A stretch of DNA of 64,000 nt from Glutamicibacter protophormiae. GTDB lineage: Bacteria > Actinomycetota > Actinomycetes > Actinomycetales > Micrococcaceae. Where the stretch lies: assembly GCF_014647495.1 (NCBI RefSeq), contig NZ_BMPH01000003.1, positions 310,001 to 374,000 of the forward strand, in the 5' to 3' direction. Shown here piece by piece: positions 7,215-17,900 of this stretch. A program made the translations under genes and the position numbers. The notes beneath the pieces were generated by a model. It saw only the letters and a program-made list of their open reading frames with translations, ran no database searches and was not told the origin of the DNA. The first letter of the stretch is position 1; every line of letters begins with the position of its first letter.

Positions 7215-10200
7215 GGCATTTAATGCTGGCAACGCATTCGTGACAGTCACGCCACGATTCGTCGCGTTCCAAACCTACGTGCGCCGTGAGATGAACTCGG
7301 TCATGCCCACCGAGGGGCGCTCCGCCGGCAACGCCTTCGGCAAGTCAATGTCCGAAGGCGCGCAGGCCGGAATCAACTCCGAACTGCCAGGACTCAAGCG
7401 TGCCGCCGAAGCCGCAGGCAAAACCGTACAGTCCGCCACCGAGAAAACCGTCAAGGCCCGCGACACCGCGGCCGACGCGGTCGGCAAGCTGCGCGTCGCC
7501 GAAGAGAAGCTGAACCAGGTACGAGACTCGGGCAAGGCGACTCCGGACCAACTGGCCGCGGCCGAGGAGCGCGTGGCCTCCGCACAGCGCAAGGTAGAAC
7601 AGACCTCCCGCGCCGCCGAGAGCGCGCAAAAGACCTACGTCGAGGCCATGAAGACCTCGTCCGCGGCCCACGAGACCCTGCAGAAGGCCGCCGAGGAATC
7701 GGAAAAGGCCACCAAGGACGCAGGCAAGTCCTCCTCCGAAGCATCCAAGACCTACGCCTCCGGCTGGCGCGGCGTGGGCCAGCGCATCAAGGGTGCGCTG
7801 ACCGGCGGCGTGAAGACCGCTACCGCGGCCGCCAAGAAAGAAGCAGAGTCCGGCGGCAAACGCGCCGGCACCGGATTCTCCAACGCATTCAAGGGCGCCG
7901 TCACCGGCGTAGCAGCAGGCTTCTCCGTCGCCGCCGTCGGCGGCTTCGTCAAGGACTCACTCGACCTCGCCGGAGCAGCAGAGCAGTCCGTCGGCGCCAT
8001 CGACACAGTCTTCAAGCAGAACTCCGCCGTCATGCACCAGTGGGCCGCGGACGCGAAGAAGAACGTCGGCATCTCCTCCAACGAGTACCGCGAACTGGGA
8101 ACCCTGCTCGGCTCCCAGCTCAAGAACGCCGGCACCCCCATGGACGAGCTCGCCGACAAGACCAACGGCCTGATCGGCATGGGCGCCGACATGGCCTCCA
8201 TGTTCGGCGGCACCACCAAGGAAGCCGTCGAAGCGATCTCCTCAGCCCTCAAAGGCGAAATGGACCCCATCGAGCGCTACGGCATCACCCTGAGCCAGAC
8301 GGCACTCGAAGCAGAAGGCCTGTCCAAGGGGATCCTGAAACCAGTCGTCGACTCGGAGAAGGTCTCCGAAGCAGCAACCAAAATGGCGCTGGCCCAGAAG
8401 AAGTACAACGAGGTCGTCAAGAAGCACGGCAAGGAATCCGACCAGGCCCAGCGCGCACAGCTGGCACTGACCTCCGCGGAGCGCGCCTACAACAAGGCGA
8501 CAGCCGGCAAGGTGCCGAAGCTCGACAACGAATCAAAGGCGCTCGCCGTGCAGTCGGCGCTGTATGCGCAGTCGGCTGACGCGCAGGGCAACTTTATGCG
8601 CGAGGAAGACACCTTCGAGCACAAGCGCCAGGTGGCGATCGCTTCCTGGCAGGACTTGAAGCAGACCCTCGGCAATGTTTTCCTGCCCGCGGCGACGCAA
8701 GTGTTTTCTTTCATCGGTGACCAGGCGATTCCGGCTCTGGAGTCGTTCGGCGGCTGGGTGAAGCAGAACGAGGGTTGGCTGAAGCCACTGGCAATCGCGG
8801 TGGCTTCGGTGGCCGGCGGGTTCCTCGCGTTCAGGGGCGCCATCTCGATCATCAGCGGTCTCACGACGGTTGTGACCGGGTTCAAGGGCGCTTTCGCGGC
8901 GCTGAACGTGGTCATGAAGGCGAACATCTTCGGCATCATCATCAGCGCGATTGTCGGGCTGGTGGCCGTGTTCATGTACTTCTGGAACACGAACGAAGGC
9001 TTCCGGAACTTCTTCATCAACGCGTGGGAGGCGATCAAGAACGCCGTCGGCGTCGCCGTGGAGTGGATCAAGGGCGCACTGGCGACCATGGGCGACTTCT
9101 TCAGCACCGTCTGGGGAGGCATCAAGGTCGGCGTAGCTGCGGTAGTGGACTTCTTCACCAACACAGTCGCGCCGATGTTCGTGTGGTTCTACGAGAATGT
9201 CATTACCCCGATCTGGAACGGCATCAAACTGGTCATTGCCATTGCCGTGACCGCGGTGATCGGCATCATCAAGATGTGGGTCTGGGTGTGGCAGAACATG
9301 CTTGCGCCGGCGATCACGTTCGTGTGGGAGAAGATCCTCAAGCCCACGTTCCAGGCGATCGGCAACTTTTTCGCGTGGGTGTGGACGAACCTGCTGAAGC
9401 CGGCATTCGACGCGCTCGTTGCCGGATTCAAAGCGGTCGGCACGTTCTTCTCCTGGGTGTGGACCTCGCTGCTGAAGCCGACGTTCAAGGCCCTCGGCGA
9501 TTTCTTCGTCTGGGTTTGGAATACGCTGCTTAAGCCAGCTTTCAATTGGGTAAAGCAGAGTTTCACGAATATCGTAAATTCGATTAAGTGGACTTGGAAT
9601 AACGTCCTCAAGCCGGTTTTCAACGCCCTGGGCACTTTCTTTAAGTGGGTTTGGGAAACGATTCTGAAACCGGCGATTGACGCGGTGAAGAATCACTTCC
9701 AGAATTTCGTGAACAATGTCAAGTGGTTCTGGAATAACATCCTGAAGCCAGTGTTCAATGCGGTGGGCACGTTCATGCGCGATACGGTCGCACCGATTTT
9801 CAAGCGTGCCGTGGACACCATCAAGGACGTGTGGTCGTCGATCAAGGGGGCATTCAAGAACGTCTGGGATTGGGTTTCTGAGAAGGTTTTCGACCCGGTC
9901 AAGAAGCTCATCACCGAGACGATCCCAAATGCCTTCCAGACCGGTGTGGATTCCATCAAGGAAGCTTGGAATAAGGTCGCGAATATCGCCCGGAAGCCAA
10001 TCAACTTCGTGATCGAAACCGTCTACGGCGGCCTGCGAAGCACCTTCAACAAGGTGGCCGACACCCTCGGCCTGCCCGACGACTGGCGCCTGCCTGAGGT
10101 CAAGCCGCTCGGTGAGTTCTACACCGGCGGCTGGACGGGCCCGGGGCACAAGTACCAGGAAGCCGGTATCGTCCACGCGGACGAGTTCGTGGTCCGCAAG

Positions 10201-11598
10201 GAGTCGCAGCGTTCGATCGAGCGCAGCGCCCCGGGCTTCCTGGACGGGCTGAACCGGTTCGGTGCGAAAGCGCTCGGCTACGCGAACGGCGGATTCGTCC
10301 GGCCGGTCAAGGGAGGCGCCTACACCTCACGGTTCGGAGCTTCCCGCGGACGGTACCCGCACGCCGGCCTGGACATCGCGGTGCCCATTGGCACACCAGT
10401 GTTCTCGCCGATGGACGGCACCGTCCGGGTCGCCAAGACCAACGCGGTCACCGGCCGCACCGGCCTCGGCATCCTGGTCGATCACGCCAATGGCATCTCC
10501 ACCTACCAAGGCCATCTGTCGCAGCTCATCGCACAGGCTGGACAGCAAGTGAAAGCCGGCCAGCAGATCGCCCTCTCCGGCAACACCGGCCGCTCGTCCG
10601 GACCACACGTCCACTCGGAAGTGTGGATCAACGGCAAGCCGGTGGACCCGTGGAGCTACATCAACGGCGGAGCCACCCCGACAGGAGGCTCCGGCGGTGG
10701 AGGGTGGAACCCGCTGCAGGCCCTGTTCGACCTGAAGGACAAGATGGTCGCCGACTTCACCGACCAGTTCGGTTCCAGCAACATGCTCGCCCAAATCGCG
10801 AGTGGTGCGCTGGGCCGGCTGTTCACCGGTCCTCTGGACTGGATCAAGGAGAAGGCGGCAGCCGTCGGCGACTTCGCACAGGACACCTGGGGCAACGTCA
10901 AGGACGTGTTCAACGGCAAGGACTCAGAAGCCCAATCTGCAGTCCGCAACGTCGCCAACGGGTACGGCTGGGGAACCGGACGCCATTGGGACTCCCTGTC
11001 GAAACTGATCAACAAGGAGTCCTCGTGGAACCCGAACGCCCAGAACCCGACATCGTCGGCGTACGGACTGTTCCAGTTCCTCAATAGCACCTGGTCCGGC
11101 GTCGGAGGCCGCAAAACCTCCGACCCGGCACTCCAGGCCCAGTACGGCCTGAAGTACATCCAGCAGCGCTACGGAGACCCCGAGAAGGCCTGGGGCTTCC
11201 ACAAGAAGAACAACTGGTACGCAAACGGCGGCCGGGTCACCCCCGTGCCGGCGTTTGCCAAAGGCGGACTCGCCAAGGGCATCGCCCTGGTCGGCGAGAA
11301 CGGCCCCGAGCTGGCGAACTTCTCGTCCACGGCGCGCATCAGCACCGCGGACATGACCTCCCGCATCCTCGACGGCGCCGGACTGCAAACACAGCTCGCC
11401 GCCACCCAAGGACTCGGAGCCGGGTACATGGACGCCATCCTGAAATCCATCGAGGTCACCAGGCACGTCTCAGACGGCCGCGGATTCGAAGGAATCCGCA
11501 TCGACCGCGTGGAACTGCCACCGCGGGCCACCGTGGACGACCTGGTCGGAGCGCTCAAGTTCGAGAAGCGCATGAGCGCGAGAGGCGGTGCTCGATGA
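7213..11598 (+). CDS. Tape measure protein with M23 peptidase and SLT lytic domains
   Basis: A 1461-aa protein. The TTG start at 7213 is chosen because GAGGAGG ends 5 nt upstream and the protein reads as a typical tail protein from there. Residues 1-250 are Ala/Lys-rich coiled coil. Residues about 522-591 are hydrophobic (possible membrane segments). Residues 708-842 are Trp-rich repeats. An M23 zinc endopeptidase domain spans about 1034-1150 with H1050, D1054, H1101, H1132 and H1134 all present. A lysozyme-like SLT domain lies at about 1246-1336 with the likely catalytic E1269 and a YGLFQFL motif. It sets tail length and, when ejected, should open the peptidoglycan for DNA entry. Its end overlaps the distal tail gene. 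Confidence 0.9.
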   Translation: MAFNAGNAFVTVTPRFVAFQTYVRREMNSVMPTEGRSAGNAFGKSMSEGAQAGINSELPGLKRAAEAAGKTVQSATEKTVKARDTAADAVGKLRVAEEKLNQVRDSGKATPDQLAAAEERVASAQRKVEQTSRAAESAQKTYVEAMKTSSAAHETLQKAAEESEKATKDAGKSSSEASKTYASGWRGVGQRIKGALTGGVKTATAAAKKEAESGGKRAGTGFSNAFKGAVTGVAAGFSVAAVGGFVKDSLDLAGAAEQSVGAIDTVFKQNSAVMHQWAADAKKNVGISSNEYRELGTLLGSQLKNAGTPMDELADKTNGLIGMGADMASMFGGTTKEAVEAISSALKGEMDPIERYGITLSQTALEAEGLSKGILKPVVDSEKVSEAATKMALAQKKYNEVVKKHGKESDQAQRAQLALTSAERAYNKATAGKVPKLDNESKALAVQSALYAQSADAQGNFMREEDTFEHKRQVAIASWQDLKQTLGNVFLPAATQVFSFIGDQAIPALESFGGWVKQNEGWLKPLAIAVASVAGGFLAFRGAISIISGLTTVVTGFKGAFAALNVVMKANIFGIIISAIVGLVAVFMYFWNTNEGFRNFFINAWEAIKNAVGVAVEWIKGALATMGDFFSTVWGGIKVGVAAVVDFFTNTVAPMFVWFYENVITPIWNGIKLVIAIAVTAVIGIIKMWVWVWQNMLAPAITFVWEKILKPTFQAIGNFFAWVWTNLLKPAFDALVAGFKAVGTFFSWVWTSLLKPTFKALGDFFVWVWNTLLKPAFNWVKQSFTNIVNSIKWTWNNVLKPVFNALGTFFKWVWETILKPAIDAVKNHFQNFVNNVKWFWNNILKPVFNAVGTFMRDTVAPIFKRAVDTIKDVWSSIKGAFKNVWDWVSEKVFDPVKKLITETIPNAFQTGVDSIKEAWNKVANIARKPINFVIETVYGGLRSTFNKVADTLGLPDDWRLPEVKPLGEFYTGGWTGPGHKYQEAGIVHADEFVVRKESQRSIERSAPGFLDGLNRFGAKALGYANGGFVRPVKGGAYTSRFGASRGRYPHAGLDIAVPIGTPVFSPMDGTVRVAKTNAVTGRTGLGILVDHANGISTYQGHLSQLIAQAGQQVKAGQQIALSGNTGRSSGPHVHSEVWINGKPVDPWSYINGGATPTGGSGGGGWNPLQALFDLKDKMVADFTDQFGSSNMLAQIASGALGRLFTGPLDWIKEKAAAVGDFAQDTWGNVKDVFNGKDSEAQSAVRNVANGYGWGTGRHWDSLSKLINKESSWNPNAQNPTSSAYGLFQFLNSTWSGVGGRKTSDPALQAQYGLKYIQQRYGDPEKAWGFHKKNNWYANGGRVTPVPAFAKGGLAKGIALVGENGPELANFSSTARISTADMTSRILDGAGLQTQLAATQGLGAGYMDAILKSIEVTRHVSDGRGFEGIRIDRVELPPRATVDDLVGALKFEKRMSARGGAR
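9334..9774 (+). repeat. LKP/Trp repeats in the tape measure, alternating 19 and 26 residues
   Basis: Seven units begin with [ILV]LKP and end near W-x-W. Their lengths run 19, 26, 19, 26, 19, 26 residues before the last, partial unit. This gives three 45-residue super-repeats (residues 708-842). The longer units carry an extra heptad (as in DALVAGF, NWVKQSF, DAVKNHF). The DNA has diverged between units, especially at 9530-9760 where it is clearly more AT-rich, so the repeats are old or partly imported. Confidence 0.8.
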
Positions 11599-12449
11599 GG
11601 TTTCGTTTCGACGGGGTCGAATTCGGTGACAAGCTCCCATTGTTTGTCACCGACTTCGACCAAGGCACGACCGAGTACCGGACGAACGACACCGAGCGCT
11701 CGCAGGGTGACGGGATGATTGCCGGCCGGGACTTCCTCGGCGGGCGTACCTGGGGGTTCAGCGTGTCGACGAACATGCGGAACTTGCCGGATGCGTCCAT
11801 GGTGGAGTCCCGGCTGGCGGCCGCTTGGCATAACCCGAAGCACCGTAGTAAGTCGCTGGCGCTCGTCCCGCTCTCTTATGAGCTGGGCGGGCGCTGGCGG
11901 CGCGTGTATGGCCGGCCGTCGCGGTATGCGGGCATTCGCGGGGACATTCAGGCGGTGCAGGGCCATGGCCGGATCGAATGCGATTTCCGGATCCATGACC
12001 CCCGCTATTTCGATGACGTCGAAACAGTGTTGCCGTTGCCGATTGTTCCGGCTTCGACTGGCGGGCTGATGGCGCCGTTGGTGGCGCCGTTGTCGACCGT
12101 CCGGTCTTCGGCGCCGCGGGCCGGATTCGTCGACAACACCGGGACCGCCCCCACGCCGCTGAAAGTGATTTTCAAAGGGCCGGTCGTGGATCCCTACGTC
12201 CGTTCGGCAGCAGGGTGGGAGATCGCATTGAATGCGACGATCCTGCCCGGGCAGACGGTCACGGTGGATGCCTTAGCGGGGAGTGTGCTGCGCGGTAATG
12301 CTCCGGCCGCTGGGCTGCTGACCCGTAAGACGCGATTGTCTTCCGCGGTGCTTCCTACGGGTGTATCTGACCTTACTTTCGGTGGTATTGATCCAACGGG
12401 GACGGCTTCGGTCGAACTTCGTTGGCGCAATGCCTACTGGAATATCTAA
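11595..12449 (+). CDS. Distal tail protein (Dit-like)
   Basis: A 284-aa protein whose ATG overlaps the tape-measure stop. Genes directly after the tape measure in siphoviruses encode the distal tail protein, the hub between tube and tip. The N-terminal part (FRFDGVEFGDKLPLFVTDF, then a GRTWGFSVST strand) is typical of the Dit/YomH-type N-terminal beta barrel. The C-terminal half is a galectin-like beta domain with segments such as TVTVDALAGSVLRG. It probably forms a hexamer that organises the baseplate or tip. Confidence 0.75.
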   Translation: MRFRFDGVEFGDKLPLFVTDFDQGTTEYRTNDTERSQGDGMIAGRDFLGGRTWGFSVSTNMRNLPDASMVESRLAAAWHNPKHRSKSLALVPLSYELGGRWRRVYGRPSRYAGIRGDIQAVQGHGRIECDFRIHDPRYFDDVETVLPLPIVPASTGGLMAPLVAPLSTVRSSAPRAGFVDNTGTAPTPLKVIFKGPVVDPYVRSAAGWEIALNATILPGQTVTVDALAGSVLRGNAPAAGLLTRKTRLSSAVLPTGVSDLTFGGIDPTGTASVELRWRNAYWNI

Positions 12450-12463
12450 CTGAGGAGACTGTT

Positions 12464-13465
12464 TTGGCTATTGATTCAACCCCCTGGTTCGTGGGAGGTG
12501 GTGCCCAGCATTCACCTGAGATTGCTCGGGTGCTGGCCTACGCGGCTACTTCCGGTGCTGAGGGTGTGGTGGAACCGCCTTCCCTGCGGGTGACTGCGCA
12601 GTCCACTCCGAACGGTACGGTGTCGGTGCGGCCAGGTGCTGCGTTGATCCTGAACCGATATGCGGGTGGCGGTCAGCAAACCTATGTGCTGCGCAACGCG
12701 TCGGCAACATCGGTGGCAATTCCGGCGACGGGTGCTGGGGCGAGCCGGACGGATGCGATCATCGCCCGTGTACTGGACCCCCAATACGAGGGATCAGCAC
12801 CAGCCGACCCCGTCACGTTCCAGTACTCGAAGATTGAACATATTGGCTCGGTGCCGGCGAACCTGACTGACATCAAGCAATTGAATCTGACCTACCCTGC
12901 TGTTTTGTTGGCTCGGATCCAGATCCCGGCTTCTACGGGCACGATTACGAGCGGGATGATCACTGATTTGCGAGAAGTGGCTATCCCGCGCCGGGAGAGC
13001 GTCTTGCGGACCTACGCGTTTACCAGTGGCGAGGGGAAGATCCTTGGAAACACCACGGCTTACCCCACCGGGTCCACGTGGGCTGAGGAAGCACCTGACG
13101 CGTGGGGCCCGATCCGGATCCCGTCGTGGGCCACCAGGGTTCGCATCACGGTGATGTGGGCTGGCGTAGGTTGCCCTGCCGGGAATGCGAAGGGGTACGT
13201 GTGGGCGCAGATCGGCTTGAACTCGAATCCTGATCGAGTGATAACGCAAGGAACGAAATACGATACCGCGTCATCCGGCGGTTGGACACGGCAGGTGTTC
13301 ATCGCAGCTGACGATAAATACATCCCGGCGTCGTTACGTGGCACCGAGCAGAAGATCTACCCGCGCGCGAACGTGGATGCCTCTGTGCCGACAGCCTCGC
13401 GAGTGCAGCTGGATCCTGGTTCATCGATCATTCTGCAGGCGGAGTTCATCGAGACCGCCGATTAG
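12464..13465 (+). CDS. Minor tail protein, upper tip
   Basis: A 333-aa protein. TTG 12464 is preferred because GAGGAG (12452-12457) lies 6 nt upstream. The longer frame from 12422 overlaps the previous gene without a ribosome site. The first 120 residues (MAIDSTPWFVGGGAQHSPE, then SVRPGAALILNRY and ASRTDAIIARV) match a widespread actinophage tip protein N-terminus that also includes a conserved HSPE turn. The C-terminal 130 residues are beta-rich, ending in a jelly-roll-like segment, a possible receptor-binding head. Its role in adsorption is inferred from its place in the tip operon. Confidence 0.65.
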   Translation: MAIDSTPWFVGGGAQHSPEIARVLAYAATSGAEGVVEPPSLRVTAQSTPNGTVSVRPGAALILNRYAGGGQQTYVLRNASATSVAIPATGAGASRTDAIIARVLDPQYEGSAPADPVTFQYSKIEHIGSVPANLTDIKQLNLTYPAVLLARIQIPASTGTITSGMITDLREVAIPRRESVLRTYAFTSGEGKILGNTTAYPTGSTWAEEAPDAWGPIRIPSWATRVRITVMWAGVGCPAGNAKGYVWAQIGLNSNPDRVITQGTKYDTASSGGWTRQVFIAADDKYIPASLRGTEQKIYPRANVDASVPTASRVQLDPGSSIILQAEFIETAD

Positions 13466-13470
13466 GAGGC

Positions 13471-14949
13471 ATGGTGTCTGACTGGCGTTTTCATTTGCTG
13501 ACGCTGCCCGGCGGCGTGTGGGTAGATCGCGATCTGCCGTTGCAGGACGCTCAAGTGGTTACCGCATTGTCAGCCCCTGCGTCGATCAGCGGTCAACTTC
13601 CGCTCGGCTACCGGGGAATTGAAACCCCCGGCGGTCAACGGGCTTTGGTGGAGTGGGGTGCTGGGATTGTCGCTGAGCAGGAGGGCCGCGACCCAGTATT
13701 CGGGATCGTTGACGAGGTTAGCACCGATGGTGACTGGTTGAACATCAGCGCTGGAGGGTTCACGTCGTATCCGACGGGGATGCCGTGGACCGGCCCGCAG
13801 TTCAGCTCCACCCATGTTGATCCCCTCGACGTCGTGCGACTGATCTGGGCCCGGTTGCAATCCTACGAGGACGGAAACCTTGGGGTGGTCGTAGACCCAG
13901 TGAAGTCGGGAACCTTCCTGGGGAAACCAGAGGGCAAGGAACTAACCGCCGCGAAGCAGCGCCAAGCGTACATGCAGGAGCAGCTGGACTACACCAAGGA
14001 GCAGGCTGAAGGCGACGCGCAGTTGGTGGAGCAGTACGCGACCAAGGCGCTCGCTGCGGCAGGCCTTCCGAAGGGTGGGCTGCTGATCCGACAGACGAGC
14101 GCCCCGTCTGGTGATAAGCGGTCGAAGCGGAACCTGTGGTTCAAGGGCAACGCTGACGGACTGACTGGCGGGTACACCTGGGATGGCAAGAAATGGGTGG
14201 AGCTGCCGGCAGCGAAGTTCAACTCGGCTAGTGACTGGTTCTTCCAGTGGGTCGAGCAGAAGGAAGTCCTGAAAGATTCGAAGGCGATGCTTTCGAAGAC
14301 GAAGACCGAGTTCAACGAGGCCAAGTCCAAGGTGTCGGATCGGTCTGATCAAAAAGCGGAACCGTACCAACTGTCCTGGTGGGAGACCCACGACCTCGGG
14401 GCGGTGATCTCCGACCTGGCGAAGGAAACCCCGTTCGAATACCGCGAGGAAACCAAGTGGATTGGCGACGACGGCCTGTCACACCGCGTCGTGATTGGCA
14501 CTCCGGAGTTCGGGGTGCGCCGTGAGGACCTGCGGTTGGAGATCGGCGTGAACGTGACCGCACCGCCGCCGTTGATCGAGTCGGAATACGCCTCCCAGGT
14601 GCTGGTGCTCGGCGCTGGCGAAGGCCGATCCATGCTCAACGCTTCGGGGTATGAGGACCGAGGCCGCCTCCGCCGCACAGTAGTCGTTGAACGCAAGGAC
14701 CTGAACAAGCTGGACCGGGTGCAAGCTCAGGCACGCAAGGAGATCAGTTGGCGGGACGCCGAGTGGTCTTTCGAAAGTTTGTCCCTGGTCGATCATCCGA
14801 TGTGCCCCTACGGCAGCTTCGACGCGGGTGACTACCTGTATCTGACCGGAGACGCCGGTTGGGCGCAAATAGATCAGTGGGTACGCGTCACTGAAATCGC
14901 AGTGGAATGTAAGACAGGAAATCTGAATCTGAAGGTGGTGTCAGCGTGA
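13471..14949 (+). CDS. Tail tip hub protein, Gp37-like
   Basis: A 492-aa protein with AGGAGG overlapping the previous TAG. The N-terminal 140 residues and the C-terminal 170 (SEYASQVLVLGAGEGRSM, then DHPMCPYGSFDAGDY) resemble the siphovirus ReqiPepy6 Gp37-like family, structural relatives of T4 gp27 that form the tail-tip hub. Between them lies an insertion at about residues 145-300: a charged coiled coil flanking a short beta domain with GLLIRQTSAPSGDKRSK, the type of sequence also found in phage tail spikes. The 3' end overlaps the next GTG. Confidence 0.65.
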   Translation: MVSDWRFHLLTLPGGVWVDRDLPLQDAQVVTALSAPASISGQLPLGYRGIETPGGQRALVEWGAGIVAEQEGRDPVFGIVDEVSTDGDWLNISAGGFTSYPTGMPWTGPQFSSTHVDPLDVVRLIWARLQSYEDGNLGVVVDPVKSGTFLGKPEGKELTAAKQRQAYMQEQLDYTKEQAEGDAQLVEQYATKALAAAGLPKGGLLIRQTSAPSGDKRSKRNLWFKGNADGLTGGYTWDGKKWVELPAAKFNSASDWFFQWVEQKEVLKDSKAMLSKTKTEFNEAKSKVSDRSDQKAEPYQLSWWETHDLGAVISDLAKETPFEYREETKWIGDDGLSHRVVIGTPEFGVRREDLRLEIGVNVTAPPPLIESEYASQVLVLGAGEGRSMLNASGYEDRGRLRRTVVVERKDLNKLDRVQAQARKEISWRDAEWSFESLSLVDHPMCPYGSFDAGDYLYLTGDAGWAQIDQWVRVTEIAVECKTGNLNLKVVSA

Positions 14950-17900
14950 CCAATTTGCGTGACGAGGCGCGTTGGCTGATTGGTGAGATCAGCGAGGCCA
15001 AACGCCTGGCTCGTGCCGGCGGCAAGCCACAGCTGGCAAACTCGGCCATTGAGGCAGGCCGGATCGAGGAGTACGACCAGGACGGCACCCTGGTGCAGAT
15101 CGTGGGGGAGCAACACGACGGCACCCATACCCCGGTCACCGTGAACGGTCCAGTACCGCCTGAGCCGTCGGCGCCCGCGATCACCGCAGGGATCGGCAGT
15201 GTGGAGGCTCGCTGGTCCGGGAAGTTCGACAGCGACGCGTTGTCGCCGATGGATTTCTCCCACGTGGCTTTGCATGCTTCCCGCGTGGAGGTCTTCACCC
15301 CGTCGAATGAGACGCAGCTGGCCACGATTACTGGCGAGCTTGGGGATGTGGCCGTGGTGTTGCTGGAGCCGGGCGAATGGACGTTCGCTCTGGTGGCGGT
15401 GTCGAAGGCTGGCAAGTGGTCGGAAATGTCTGAGACGGTCACAGTGGATGTACCGGATTACCCCTCGCCCGTGGACATCCAAGACGAACTGATCTTGCTT
15501 GATGAGAAGTACGACGGCGTCATTACCGAGGCCGGCAACCTCGGCAACCGACTAGATCAAGCTGAGGAAGATCTTACGGCGCACGAGGGGCGGCTAGGCA
15601 CTGCTGAGCAGCGTGTCACCGAGGCGTTCGTGCAGATCGATGCGGCGGATGGGAAAGCGACCGCCGCGGCGGGAGTGGCATCTGCCGCGCAGTCGAAGGC
15701 AGACACCGCTGCCCAGGCAGCAGCTGACGCGGCCGGCATCGCCAATGGCAAGGGCAAGGTACTGGTCCAGTCCACCGCTCCGGGTGCTGCTGATCGTAAT
15801 GCAGTGACCTTGTGGATCGACACCACCGGCGGAGCGAACACTCCGAAGCGCTGGACTACTGGCACGACGTGGGTGGCGGTGACGGACAAGGCGGCGACCG
15901 ATGCCGCCGCAGCTGCCGCGCAGGCTGCCCAGGCCGCGGCGAATGCCCAGTCTGCGGCAGGTTCCGCGCAGGCCACTGCCAACAGTGCGCTGACGATGGC
16001 CGGCACTAAAGGCAAAGTGTTCTACAGCGCCTCCACCCCGTCCGGCACTGGCACCGCTGAGGGCGACCTGTGGCGGCGTGTGGACGGCTCGAAGAACGTG
16101 ATCGGTGAGTGGTACTGGTCTGGCTCGGCGTGGGTGTCCTCGCAAATCACTACCTCGGCTATCGCGAACCTCGATGTTGGCAAGTTGACCGTTGGGACGG
16201 GAGTTATCGCTGATCTGGTGGCGCAGTCCATCGCGGCCAGCACGGCGGCGTTCCAGACGGTTGATGTAAAGAACCTGTTCGTCACCACCGGCACGATGAC
16301 CGAAGCGGTCATCAACAAGCTGTGGTCCGATGTGGTCATGTCGCGGAAGATCACCGCGCAGATGGTGGCCATTGGGTCCTTTGAAAACTTGGTCCCGTCG
16401 CCGCGATTCGAAATTCCAGAACAGTGGACTTTGGTTGCTGGATCTGCGGCTTCTGCGCCGAGAATCCAAGCAACAGGCGGTCGGAACGACGGACCTCGTA
16501 TGGCGATACCCAGTCATGCGAACAACAGCACTTCGAATCCTTCTGCGCTGTATTCAGATGGTTTCGTGGTGGAAGAGGACGCGACTTATCGCATGTCGGC
16601 GTGGTGGATGACCGGCTTCAACTCCACAGCCCCGATTGCGCGCCTATACGTCCGCTTCTATTCCGGCAGCTCGTATACATCAAAGTTAGTTGCAACAGCA
16701 GGAAGCGGATCTCCAAACGTTTGGTCAGTGATCCGCGGGGAATTCACGGTACCGGCAGGTACAGAGTTTGTGAGGGTGGCTGGCGCATCGTCCTCGACCA
16801 GCGTCTGGGTCTACATCGACAGCTTCAGCCTGAACCGTATGGATGCAGGTGAACTGACGGTCGATGGGTCGATCAAGGCCACGAAGATCGATACAGAGGA
16901 TCTAGCCGCAAACACCGGTTTCATCGCGGACCTGACGGCCCGCATCGTCAAGTCCGACATGTTCGTCGGCAAGGAGTTCCAAGGCGGCACTTTCACTGGC
17001 TCGGTGTTCCAGACCAGCGGCATCGCCAGCGTTGGGTTGAAGCTCGACAACCAAGGCCTACGCGTCTATGGTGCCGAGGGTGGCGAACCAGTCACAGAAA
17101 TCCGAGCGAACGGTGGAACGGTCTACTCGATCACCGACCCGGCCACCGGTGACACGCTCGCGTCGCTTGACCGCGACGGCGGGGTCTCCGGGCAAGAGCT
17201 GAACATCGCCGGAGATCCGGTGTTCCTCGGCTCTCCGCTGCTCGGGGACACGGTCAACTTCCAGCACCCTTCCGAGTTCGAGACGCCGGGCCTTCTCGAT
17301 GTTCTACCCCGTGGCATGATCGCCCGAGGATTCCGGAACATCTCAGACCGAACCTCGGTCACGAACCAGGAGATGGAAATCCTGGAATACAACTACGTGC
17401 ACGAACCGGGTCGTGGCTATCGGATTACCGTGGCGCCATTCTCCGCCTATGTGGGAGGGGGCAACGCCTACGGCTATCTGAACGTCTACGTCACCACAGA
17501 CGGTACGCGCCCTTCGATGAGCAGCACGCCGACATTCCGTCAGTACGTCCGAAACCAGGCGTCGGGGGCGGAACTCGCCACGTTCGGAGGGGTGTTCTAC
17601 AACACCGGATACCAGCCTGCTCCGAGGGTGGTCCGCATCATGATCACCATCTCCTCGGAAGGAGGCACGCTGTCCTTCCACCCGAACGCGCTGGCTTCCA
17701 CGGTCCGCACGTGGGTGGAAGACATGGGCCTGTCGGCACCGGACACCAGCATTGACCGCAACGGCCGCATGGATCTTTCCGTACCAACACCTGTACCGCC
17801 TCCGGAACCGCCTCCGGTGCCGAAGGAAAACTATACGCAGGTGTGGAAAGCGACCGGCTATCGTTCCTTCGACGGCAATGGCCGCTACACGTACGCGGAC

